A DNA stretch of 64,000 nucleotides, taken from Sphingomonas leidyi (GTDB lineage Bacteria > Pseudomonadota > Alphaproteobacteria > Sphingomonadales > Sphingomonadaceae). Below are positions 46,162-54,145 of this stretch, piece by piece (position 1 is the stretch's first letter; each line of letters starts with the position of its first letter). A program made the translations under genes and the position numbers. The notes beneath the pieces are model-generated. The model worked only from the letters and a program-made list of their open reading frames with translations. It was not told where the DNA came from and did not search any database. Location: positions 173,538-237,537 of the forward strand of contig NZ_JAASQV010000003.1 in the NCBI RefSeq assembly GCF_011761945.1. Reading direction: 5' to 3'.

Positions 46162-47934
46162 ATGGTATTGGACGTTACGGGATCGCTCGAGGCAGAAAAG
46201 GAAGCGGGAACGCTCGCGCCTACGCCTACCGATGACAGCCTGCCGCGTCGCCTCGCGGATTTCGAGACGCTGGGCGAAGCGCTCGACTATGCCGCCAAGG
46301 GCAAGCGCGGGCTCAATTTCCACGACGCGCGGGGCAATCTCGTGCGCCCCTATCCCTTTGCGGAGCTGCGCGAGGATGCGTTGAAGCAGGCCTGGCGCCT
46401 GATCGCCGCGGGCGTGAAGCCCGAGGACCGCATCGCGCTGATCGCGGAGACGGGCGCCGAATTCGCCTCGCTGTTCTTCGGCGTGATCTATGCCGGCGCC
46501 TGGCCGGTGCCGCTGCCGCTGCCGACCAGCTTCGGCGGCGCCCAGTCGTATATCGACCAGCTCACCGTCCAGCTGCAGAGCTGCGACCCCTCGATGCTGC
46601 TCTTCCCGCCCGAGATCGGCGCGATGTGCGCCGAGGCCGCGCGCGGCCGCGGCGTGCCGGGCGTGGACTGGTCCGAGTTCGTCCAGCGCGATGCGGCACC
46701 GACGCAGCTGCCCGAGGCGAAGACGACCGACATCGCCTATCTGCAATATTCGAGCGGCTCGACCCGCTTCCCGCACGGCGTGGTGATCACCCACCATGCC
46801 CTGCTCAACAACCTGGCGGCGCACAGCCACGGCATGAACGTGACCGATGGCGATCGCTGCGTCTCGTGGCTGCCCTGGTACCATGACATGGGCCTGGTCG
46901 GCTGCCTGCTCTCGGTCGTCGCCAACCAGGTCTCGACCGACTATCTGAAGACCGAGGACTTCGCCCGGCGCCCGCTCGCCTGGCTCGACCTGATCAGCCG
47001 CAACCAGGGCAACACGCTCAGCTATTCGCCGACCTTCGGCTACGACATCTGCGCCCGCCGCATGTCGAGCCAGACCAAGGCCAGCGAACGCTTCGACCTC
47101 AGCCGCTGGCGCGTCGCCGGCAACGGCGCCGACATGATCCGCCCGGACGTGATGCAGTCGTTCGTCGATGCGTTCGCCGATGCGGGCTTCAAGGCCACCG
47201 CCTTCCTGCCGAGCTACGGCCTGGCGGAGGCCACCCTCGCCGTCTCGATCATGCCGCCTGGCGAAGGCATCATGGTCGAGCTGGTCGAGGAAACCCAGCT
47301 TTCCGGCGGCGAAGTCGCCCGGGGCGACCGCCCGCAGCGTTTCCGCGCGATCGTCAATTGCGGCGTCCCCGCGCGCGACATGACGATCGAGATCCGCGAG
47401 GAAGACGGCACGCCGCTTCCCGAAAAGGCGATCGGCAAGGTCTGGTGCAAGGGCCCGAGCGTGATGGTCGGCTATTTCCGCGACCAGGAGGCGACCGACG
47501 CCTGCCTGAAGGACGGTTGGCTCGACACCGGCGACATGGGGTATATCAGCGAAGGCTATATCTACATCGTCGGCCGCGCCAAGGACATGATCATCATCAA
47601 CGGCAAGAACCATTGGCCCCAGGACATCGAATGGGCCGTGGAGCAGCTGCCGGCATTCAAGCAGGGCGACGTCGCCGCCTTCGCGATCACCACGCCGGGC
47701 GGCGAGGAGACGCCGGCGGTGCTGGTGCAGTGCCGCACCTCGGACGAGCAGGAGCGCCTGCGCCTGCGCGACGAGATCCGCGAGCGCGTCCGCTCGGTGA
47801 CCGGCATGAACTGCGTGATCGAGCTCGTCCCGCCGCGCACGCTGCCGCGCACCAGCTCGGGCAAGCTCAGCCGCGCCAAGGCGCGCAACCTCTATCTCAA
47901 CGGCGAGATCAAGCCCTACGCACTCGCCGCATAG
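46162..47934 (+). CDS. fatty acyl-AMP ligase (AMP-binding family)
   Basis: 590 residues. Adenylates a fatty acid. AMP-binding core: YLQYSSGSTRFPHGVVITHH (P-loop type motif), WLPWYHDMGLVGCLLS (substrate region typical of FAALs), FLPSYGLAEATLAVS, GWLDTGDMGYISEGYIYIVG and IIINGKNHWPQDIEWAVEQL, the last two marking the C-terminal domain hinge. The YHDMGL and NHWPQDIE forms resemble fatty acyl-AMP ligases rather than CoA ligases. FAALs hand acyl-AMP to carrier proteins, in sphingomonads possibly for sphingolipid synthesis, but no carrier protein or synthase is adjacent. Confidence 0.85.
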   Translation: MVLDVTGSLEAEKEAGTLAPTPTDDSLPRRLADFETLGEALDYAAKGKRGLNFHDARGNLVRPYPFAELREDALKQAWRLIAAGVKPEDRIALIAETGAEFASLFFGVIYAGAWPVPLPLPTSFGGAQSYIDQLTVQLQSCDPSMLLFPPEIGAMCAEAARGRGVPGVDWSEFVQRDAAPTQLPEAKTTDIAYLQYSSGSTRFPHGVVITHHALLNNLAAHSHGMNVTDGDRCVSWLPWYHDMGLVGCLLSVVANQVSTDYLKTEDFARRPLAWLDLISRNQGNTLSYSPTFGYDICARRMSSQTKASERFDLSRWRVAGNGADMIRPDVMQSFVDAFADAGFKATAFLPSYGLAEATLAVSIMPPGEGIMVELVEETQLSGGEVARGDRPQRFRAIVNCGVPARDMTIEIREEDGTPLPEKAIGKVWCKGPSVMVGYFRDQEATDACLKDGWLDTGDMGYISEGYIYIVGRAKDMIIINGKNHWPQDIEWAVEQLPAFKQGDVAAFAITTPGGEETPAVLVQCRTSDEQERLRLRDEIRERVRSVTGMNCVIELVPPRTLPRTSSGKLSRAKARNLYLNGEIKPYALAA

Positions 47935-47954
47935 GGCTTTCGCTTCCATCGCCT

Positions 47955-47984
47955 CCGTCATCCCCGCCCGCACGGGGATGACGG
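47955..47984. repeat. REP-like palindrome, possible terminator
   Basis: CCGTCATCCCC and GGGGATGACGG form a perfect 11-bp stem with an eight-base loop, 20 bases past the acyl-AMP ligase stop. It shares its core with the element at 39276-39303. Confidence 0.6.
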
Positions 47985-48069
47985 AAGTAATCTCGGAAGC
48001 AATCTCAAGGGCTGCTCGGGTTCCGACCCCAGGCCATTCCCCGCCCGCCACGGAACGGGAAGCGCCCCG

Positions 48070-48639
48070 TCACCACCGCCCGCCGACCACCCGGTCGATG
48101 ATCGCGTCGTCCGCCGGGATCTGCCGGTCGAGCATCAGCATCGCCAGCCCGTGCGCGCAGGACCAGGCGTGGATGGCGATCACGTCCGGGTCGCCGCCAT
48201 GCTCGGCCGCCGCGGCGCGGGCGTTTTCCCTCAGGAACGCCATCGCACTGTCTTCATGCGTCAGCGCCGAGGAATCCATGTCGGGATTGGCGAAGATCAG
48301 CCGGAACAGTGCCGGATTGGCCAGCGCGAACCGGACATAGGCGGCACCGGTGGCCGCGAAGCCCGCCTTGCCGCCGCCGGCGCGATCGGCCGCTTCGTGC
48401 TGCGCCTCCGACAGCCGCCGGAGCCCCTCGCCCGCCAGCGCGGTCATCAGCGCCTTCTTGTCGGGGAAATGCCGGTAGAGCGCCGTCGCGCTCACGCCCA
48501 CGGTCCGGGCGATCTCGCGCAGGCCGAGATCGTCTGCGGCGCGTGTCTCCAGCAATCTCAGCCCGGCCTCAAGCGCTGCCGTACGCAGATCGCCATGATG
48601 ATAGGCCTTGCCGCTTTCAGATGTTGACACTGTTATCAT
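48070..48639 (-). CDS. TetR/AcrR-family transcriptional regulator
   Basis: 189 residues. Helix-turn-helix at about residues 28-60: LREIARTVGVSATALYRHFP DKKAL, with the classical YHHGDLRTAALEAG helix before it. The C-terminal domain has VRFALANPALFRLIFANPDM, as in the WHG-type ligand-binding domain. The ATG lies within the left arm region of an inverted repeat shared with the divergent carotenoid oxygenase gene, so it probably represses both genes and responds to a small hydrophobic ligand, possibly an apocarotenoid (inference). Confidence 0.9.
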   Translation of the reverse strand: MITVSTSESGKAYHHGDLRTAALEAGLRLLETRAADDLGLREIARTVGVSATALYRHFPDKKALMTALAGEGLRRLSEAQHEAADRAGGGKAGFAATGAAYVRFALANPALFRLIFANPDMDSSALTHEDSAMAFLRENARAAAAEHGGDPDVIAIHAWSCAHGLAMLMLDRQIPADDAIIDRVVGGRW

Positions 48640-48667
48640 TTGCTCGCTATGTAAACAGCGTCAACAT
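48621..48667. promoter_or_regulatory. candidate operator shared by the TetR and oxygenase genes
   Basis: ATGTTGACACTGTT (48621-48634) and AACAGCGTCAACAT (48654-48667) are inverted copies with 13 of 14 bases matching, 19 bases apart. The left arm covers the first codons of the TetR gene, the right arm lies 17 bases before the oxygenase ATG. TetR proteins bind such palindromic sites. Confidence 0.7.
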
Positions 48668-48683
48668 AGTCCCGGAGGCGACA

Positions 48684-50048
48684 ATGGCAAGCGCGATCGA
48701 ACTGGACCAAGCGACCGATCACCCCTTCCTCACCGGCATCCACGCGCCGATGCGCGCGGAGCTGACCCTTACCGAGCTTCCCGTCACCGGCACGATCCCG
48801 CCGGCGCTGAACGGCCAGTATATGCGCATCGGCCCCAATCCGGTGAACCCGGACCCCAGGGGCTATCACTGGTTCGTCGGCGACGGCATGGTCCATGGCC
48901 TCGCGATCCGGGACGGGAAGGCGCAATGGTATCGCAACCGCTGGATCCGTTCGACTCCGGCCGCCGCGGCGTTGGGCGAGCCTCCTGCCCCCGGGCCGCG
49001 CCATGGCCGCTTCGACACGGTGAACACCAATGTCGTCGAGATCGCCGGCGAAATCCTGGCGCTGGTCGAGGCCGGCAGTACGCCGGTCACCCTGTCGCGC
49101 GACATGGAGCGCCAGGCCTATTCCGATTTCGGCGGCACGCTGGCGGGCACCTTCACCGCCCATCCCCACCGCGATCCGCTGACCGGCGAGCAGCATGCGA
49201 TCACCTATGCCGCCATGGTGCCCGATACCGTGCACCATGTCGTGATCTCGGCCAAGGGCAGCGTAGTGCGCGAGGAGCCGATCGCGGTAGAGCACGGCCC
49301 CTCGATCCATGATTGCGCCTTCACCGCGCGCTACGCGGTGGTGATGGACCTGCCCGTGACCTTCTCGCTGGCGGAAGCGATGCAAGGGACCCGCTTCCCC
49401 TATCGCTGGAACCCCGAGCATCGCGCCCGGATCGGCCTGCTCGCCCGCGACGGGCGGGGCGAGGATATCATCTGGATCGAGATCGACCCCTGCTACATCT
49501 TCCATACCGCCAACGCCTATGACCTGCCCGACGGCCGGGTGGTGCTCGACGCAGTGACCTATGACACGATGTTCGCCGGCGCGCCGGGCGGTCCCGACCA
49601 GAGCCCGCGCGGGCTCGAGCGGTTCGTGCTCGATCCCGCGACGCGCACTGCCGAGCGGCGCATCCTCGATTCCGCGCCGCAGGAATTCCCCCGCCCCGAC
49701 GAGCGGCGCTTCGGCCGGCCCTATCGCTATGCCTATACGATGGCGCTGCCCGACAACGGCTTCGCGATCGCCGGGACGCGGCTCTACAAGCACGACCTGG
49801 CGGACGGCACCCGCCAGGTCCACGACTTCGGCCCGGACCAGCACCCGGGCGAGTTCGTCTTCATCCCCGCCGCGCCCGATTCGGCCGAGGACGAGGGATG
49901 GCTGGTCGGCCTGGTGGTCGACCTGCCGAACGAAACGACCGACCTGGTGATCCTCGACGCGCACGACTTCGCGGGCGCGCCGGTGGCTCGCATCCGCCTG
50001 CCGCACCGGGTGCCGCCCGGCTTCCACGGCAACTGGATCGCGGATTGA
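48684..50048 (+). CDS. carotenoid oxygenase (RPE65 family)
   Basis: 454 residues, ATG after GGAGG. Non-heme iron enzyme that cleaves double bonds of carotenoids, apocarotenoids or stilbene/phenylpropanoid-like substrates. The four iron-binding histidines are in TAHPHRDP, GPSIHDCAFT, IFHTANAYD and PPGFHGNW. QYMRIGPNPVNPDPRGYHWF and GDGMVHGLAIRDGKAQWYRN open the beta-propeller. The sequence fits bacterial lignostilbene dioxygenase/apocarotenoid oxygenases. Divergent from a TetR regulator with an operator in between. No carotenoid gene is nearby. Confidence 0.93.
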   Translation: MASAIELDQATDHPFLTGIHAPMRAELTLTELPVTGTIPPALNGQYMRIGPNPVNPDPRGYHWFVGDGMVHGLAIRDGKAQWYRNRWIRSTPAAAALGEPPAPGPRHGRFDTVNTNVVEIAGEILALVEAGSTPVTLSRDMERQAYSDFGGTLAGTFTAHPHRDPLTGEQHAITYAAMVPDTVHHVVISAKGSVVREEPIAVEHGPSIHDCAFTARYAVVMDLPVTFSLAEAMQGTRFPYRWNPEHRARIGLLARDGRGEDIIWIEIDPCYIFHTANAYDLPDGRVVLDAVTYDTMFAGAPGGPDQSPRGLERFVLDPATRTAERRILDSAPQEFPRPDERRFGRPYRYAYTMALPDNGFAIAGTRLYKHDLADGTRQVHDFGPDQHPGEFVFIPAAPDSAEDEGWLVGLVVDLPNETTDLVILDAHDFAGAPVARIRLPHRVPPGFHGNWIAD

Positions 50049-50055
50049 GGAACGC

Positions 50056-50083
50056 GCTCCCCTCCCCCGCAAGGGAGGGGAGC
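50056..50083. terminator. hairpin after the oxygenase gene
   Basis: GCTCCCCTCCC and GGGAGGGGAGC form a perfect 11-bp stem around a six-base loop, eight bases after the oxygenase stop. TATATT follows rather than a pure T run. Confidence 0.5.
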
Positions 50084-50147
50084 TATATTCGCCTTTTCCC
50101 TTCCCAGCCTAACCACTCGCTAACCAGCGCCGGTCTACACCTTCCGG

Positions 50148-52511
50148 GTGAACAGCCAGACGACCTCGCAATTCGCCCGGCCGCGCATCGATGCGCGTGC
50201 GCTTCTGGGCCTGTACGACCCGGCGGACACCACCGACTGGGGGCCGATCCGCGCCGCCCAGCTCCATGCCGGCAGCCAGCTGGCCCTGTTCATGCTCGCG
50301 GCCAATGTGATCGGCGCCTCGCTCGTCACGATGATCCTCGCCCCGCTGGTGCCGCTGTGGCAGCTGGCGAGCTGGGGCGCGATCGTCGCCGCGGCCGGCA
50401 CCGCGGTCGCCTTCCGGCGCCTCGCCAGGCGCCATCGCACCGCCGTCACCGCCACGCTCGGCGACGTGCGCGACACCGTGCTCGACGGCGTTGCGCTGGG
50501 CGCGGTCTGGTCGATCCCGCCCCTCGCCTTCGGCCATCTGGTGGATGCCAGCGCCGCGCTCGGCCTGTGGATCGTCGTGTCGCTGCTGATGACCGCCAGC
50601 GCCGTCGCCATGGCCGCGCTGCCGCTCGCAACCATCACCTTCGTCTCGATCGTGGGCACCGCGCTGGTGGTTACGCTGTCGCTGATCGCCTCGCCGATGC
50701 TCGCCGCCGCCTCTGCGCTGTTCACCGTGCTGCTCGTCATGGCCACCTTCGCGCGCGGCAAGGCGCTCGTCGTGATCCGTGCCGGCGAGATGGCGATCGC
50801 CGAACGCGACGAGACGCTGAGCCTGCTCCTGCGCGAGAACGAACGCGAGGGCGAGGCGGACTGGCTGTGGGAAATCGATGCGCAACGCCGCGTCGCCCGC
50901 GCCAATCCGCGCTTCTCCAAGTCGCTGGGCGTCGATCCCAAGGCGATCAACGGCATGCCCTTTCTCCAGGTGCTCGCGGGGCCGACCTGGGAAGACGGCA
51001 ATTTCGCCGCCGGCCTGCGCGACCTGGCCGAGAAGCTGAAGACGCGCGACCCGTTCCACGACCTGCTGCTGCCGGTCTTCGTCAATGGCGAGGAACGCTG
51101 GTGGGAGATGTCCGCCAGCCCGCGCTATGACGAGGGCGGCACCTTCATCGGCTTCCGCGGCGTCGGCTCGGACGTGACCGAGGCGCGCGCCTCGGCCGAC
51201 CAGATCAGCAAGATGGCGCGCTTCGACACGCTCACCGGCCTGCCCAACCGCCTGCTGCTCAACGAGACGCTGGCCCGCGCCATGGCCGAGGCCGAGAAAT
51301 GGGGCTCGCGCTGCGCGTTCATGATGATCGACCTCGACCGCTTCAAGGCCGTGAACGACACGCTGGGCCATCCGGTGGGCGACCGGCTGCTGATGCGCGT
51401 CTCCGAGCGGCTGAAGCAGTTGATGAGCGAGAACGAGATGGTCGGCCGGCTGGGTGGCGACGAGTTCGCCGTGGTGGTGCGCGACGCGACCGACACGGCG
51501 GGCATCGAGCGGCTGGCCCAGGCGATCATCGACACGGTCTCGCGCCCCTATGAGATCGACCAGAACACGCTGTTCATCGGCGCCTCGGTCGGCCTGGCCG
51601 TGGGGCCGCGCGACGGGCGCACCGCCGAGATGCTGATCCGCTCGGCCGACCTGGCGCTCTATCGCTCCAAGGATACCGGCGGCGGCGCCTTCCATTGCTA
51701 CGAGCCGCAGCTGCACATGGCTGCCGAGGAGCGCCGCGTGCTCGAGATCGCGCTGCGCAGCGCCGTCGAGAATGGCGAGATGCACCTCAACTACCAGCCG
51801 GTGGTGCTGGCGGACACCGGCTCGCTGGCCGGCTTCGAGGCGCTGCTGCGCTGGACCCATCCCGAGTTCGGCGTGGTCTCGCCCGCCAAGTTCGTGCCCC
51901 TGGCCGAGGATGCCCGGCTGATCCCCGCGATCGGCGAATGGGTGCTGCGTACCGCATGCAAGGAAGCCGCGCGCTGGGATGCCGATGTGCGCGTGGCAGT
52001 GAACGTCAGTCCCGAACAGCTCCACTCGCCGAGCTTCGCCACCATGGTGGCGCAGGCGCTCGCCCAGTCCGGTCTGCCGCCCGAGCGGCTCGAGCTGGAA
52101 GTGACCGAGAGCGTGTTCATGCGCGAAGGGACCCAGGCGATCCACGTGCTGGAAAAAGTGCTCGAGCTGGGCGTGCGCCTGAGCCTCGACGATTTCGGCA
52201 CGGGCTATTCCTCGCTCGGCTATCTGGCCCATACCCGGTTCAGCTCGATCAAGATCGACCGCAGCTTCGTCCAGGGCGCATCCAAGGGCACCAAGGAAGC
52301 GATCGCCATCATCCGCGCAGTCGTGGCGCTGGCCGACAGCCTGGGCATGGCGACCACGGCCGAGGGCGTGGAGACCGAAGAGGAGCACCGGATGGTGCAG
52401 CAGCTCGGCTGCACCAAGGTGCAGGGCTATTATTTCGGCCGCCCGCTCCCCGTGCAGGAAGCCCGCGCGCTCGCCACCCGCCCGCGGGGCGGCGCCAGCG
52501 CCGCCGCCTGA
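50148..52511 (+). CDS. membrane diguanylate cyclase/phosphodiesterase (GGDEF-PAS-EAL)
   Basis: 787 residues, GTG start. About five N-terminal membrane helices (residues 45-210), a PAS domain (about 238-345, WLWEIDAQRRVARANPRFSK), a GGDEF domain with intact GRLGGDEF near residue 436, and an EAL domain from about 540. EAL catalytic motifs are all visible: GFEALLRW, LELEVTES, LSLDDFGTGYSS, SIKIDRSFV and AEGVETEEE. Both making and breaking of c-di-GMP are therefore possible; in such hybrids usually one dominates. It probably senses a membrane or redox signal and controls motility/biofilm choices. Monocistronic. Confidence 0.93.
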   Translation: MNSQTTSQFARPRIDARALLGLYDPADTTDWGPIRAAQLHAGSQLALFMLAANVIGASLVTMILAPLVPLWQLASWGAIVAAAGTAVAFRRLARRHRTAVTATLGDVRDTVLDGVALGAVWSIPPLAFGHLVDASAALGLWIVVSLLMTASAVAMAALPLATITFVSIVGTALVVTLSLIASPMLAAASALFTVLLVMATFARGKALVVIRAGEMAIAERDETLSLLLRENEREGEADWLWEIDAQRRVARANPRFSKSLGVDPKAINGMPFLQVLAGPTWEDGNFAAGLRDLAEKLKTRDPFHDLLLPVFVNGEERWWEMSASPRYDEGGTFIGFRGVGSDVTEARASADQISKMARFDTLTGLPNRLLLNETLARAMAEAEKWGSRCAFMMIDLDRFKAVNDTLGHPVGDRLLMRVSERLKQLMSENEMVGRLGGDEFAVVVRDATDTAGIERLAQAIIDTVSRPYEIDQNTLFIGASVGLAVGPRDGRTAEMLIRSADLALYRSKDTGGGAFHCYEPQLHMAAEERRVLEIALRSAVENGEMHLNYQPVVLADTGSLAGFEALLRWTHPEFGVVSPAKFVPLAEDARLIPAIGEWVLRTACKEAARWDADVRVAVNVSPEQLHSPSFATMVAQALAQSGLPPERLELEVTESVFMREGTQAIHVLEKVLELGVRLSLDDFGTGYSSLGYLAHTRFSSIKIDRSFVQGASKGTKEAIAIIRAVVALADSLGMATTAEGVETEEEHRMVQQLGCTKVQGYYFGRPLPVQEARALATRPRGGASAAA

Positions 52512-52529
52512 GACGGCGGCGCCGGCAGG

Positions 52530-54140
52530 TCACTTCGCCGGCCCGGTCCGGCTGGGCTCGGTCGGCAGCGGGCGCCGCGGGAAGGGCTTGTCCGCATTCG
52601 CTGCGTTCCACAGGAAGCTCGCCAGGATGATCGAGGCCTGGCGCATGTCGTCGGCGTCGAGATGGTCGAACGTGTCCATCGAAGTATGGTGCATCCGGCC
52701 ATAGTCGTTCCAGTCCTGGATGAACTGGAAGCCCGGCACCCCGACCATCTGCATATATTCATTGTCCGGCCCGGTATTGTCCGACGCGGCGACCGTGGTG
52801 GCGCCCATCGATGCGAAGGGCGCAAGCCAGGCCTGGAAGATCGGCACCGCCGCCAGGTTGCGATAGGCATAGACGCCGCGGATCTTGCCCGAGCCGTTGT
52901 CGAGATTGAAATAGACCGACAGCTCGCCCCAGGTCGGCCGCTTGACGATCGGCCAGCTGGTCGAGTGGAGCCAGAAGCGGCCGTTCGCGCCCACCTTGGG
53001 CTCGGCCGGCGGCACGCGCTGCGCGAGCCGTTCCTCGACAAAGGCCGAGCTGCCGATCATCCCCTGCTCCTCCGCCCCCCACAGCGCGAAGCGGATGGTG
53101 CGGCGCGGGCGCGGCATCTTCGAGAGGATGCGCGCGGCCTCCATTACCATCGCCATGCCCGCGCCATTGTCCGCCGCGCCGTCCGCCGCCGCCGAACTGT
53201 CGAGATGCGCCCCGGCCATCACATAGGCTGCCTTGGGATCGCTGCCGGGGATCTCGGCAAAGATGTTGTAGGCCTGGGGATCGCTGTCGTCATAATGGAC
53301 CACGCTCTCGATCGCGAGCGTCGGCGCCTGCCCCGCATCGGCGAGGCGGACGAGGCGGCGATAGTCCTCCGCGGCGATCTCCACCGCGGGCAAGGGCGCC
53401 TCGTCGCCCGGCGCGAAGCGATAGCCGTCGCCCATCACCAGCTTGCCGTCGCGCTTGGTCACCCGAGCATAGGCGAGCGCCCCCTCCGCCTTCAGGAAGT
53501 CCTCCATCTGGCGCGGGAAGAAATAGGATTTCTCCAGATAGGCCTTGCCGTCGGACGAGAATTTCGGCGGCTCGTACACGGCCAGCCTGGCGAATTCGTC
53601 CGCCGACAGGCGCGAGGCGGCCGGCGGGGTGTGGATGTCGTCGATGCTCGAGACCAGGACGATCCTGCCCGCCAGCTTGCCCTTCCACTGCGCGAAATCC
53701 GCCTTGCTCGTCATCGGCGCGAAGACGATCGGAGCAGTGATCACTCCGTTCGTGCCCGGCGTCCAGCTGATCGGGATGGCGGTGAGCGCGAGCGGCCGGG
53801 GCGCGATCATCCGCACGCTCGAGCGCTCCATCCACCAGCCGCGCCCGAAGGGGAACCCCTGCTTGTGCACATTGGCGAGGCCCCAGCCGCGGAACTTCTC
53901 CTGGGTCCAGGCCTCGGCCTTGCGCGCGCCGGGCGAATTGGTGAGCCGGCTGCCGATCTCGTCGCTCAGATAGCGCGCGATCTCCATCACTTCGCCATGC
54001 CGCTGGCCCTCGTCGACGATGCGATCGGTCATGTCGAGGTCCACGGCCTGGCCGCGGACCACGAGCGGCGCCACGCCGAGCGCCAGCGCGAGCAGCGCCG
54101 CGCCGCCGCGCGGGAGAAGACGGTTCGATCGGTTCTTCAT
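52530..54140 (-). CDS. secreted M28-family metallopeptidase
   Basis: 536 residues from the ATG of MKNRSNRLLP; in-frame GTG and ATG codons 3-4 positions upstream overlap the receptor stop and are alternatives. A signal peptide ends near VRGQA. A PA-like inserted domain (about residues 125-240) precedes the peptidase: GAHLDSSAAADGAADNGAGM (zinc His and bridging Asp), ALWGAEEQGMIGS (catalytic Glu pair), AASDNTGPDNEYMQ and GRMHHTSMDTFDHLD (third-zone His). An aminopeptidase or carboxypeptidase of the periplasm or outside. It follows the receptor gene and is probably cotranscribed; uptake of its products via that receptor is a reasonable inference. Confidence 0.9.
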   Translation of the reverse strand: MKNRSNRLLPRGGAALLALALGVAPLVVRGQAVDLDMTDRIVDEGQRHGEVMEIARYLSDEIGSRLTNSPGARKAEAWTQEKFRGWGLANVHKQGFPFGRGWWMERSSVRMIAPRPLALTAIPISWTPGTNGVITAPIVFAPMTSKADFAQWKGKLAGRIVLVSSIDDIHTPPAASRLSADEFARLAVYEPPKFSSDGKAYLEKSYFFPRQMEDFLKAEGALAYARVTKRDGKLVMGDGYRFAPGDEAPLPAVEIAAEDYRRLVRLADAGQAPTLAIESVVHYDDSDPQAYNIFAEIPGSDPKAAYVMAGAHLDSSAAADGAADNGAGMAMVMEAARILSKMPRPRRTIRFALWGAEEQGMIGSSAFVEERLAQRVPPAEPKVGANGRFWLHSTSWPIVKRPTWGELSVYFNLDNGSGKIRGVYAYRNLAAVPIFQAWLAPFASMGATTVAASDNTGPDNEYMQMVGVPGFQFIQDWNDYGRMHHTSMDTFDHLDADDMRQASIILASFLWNAANADKPFPRRPLPTEPSRTGPAK

Positions 54141-54145
54141 GTCGC

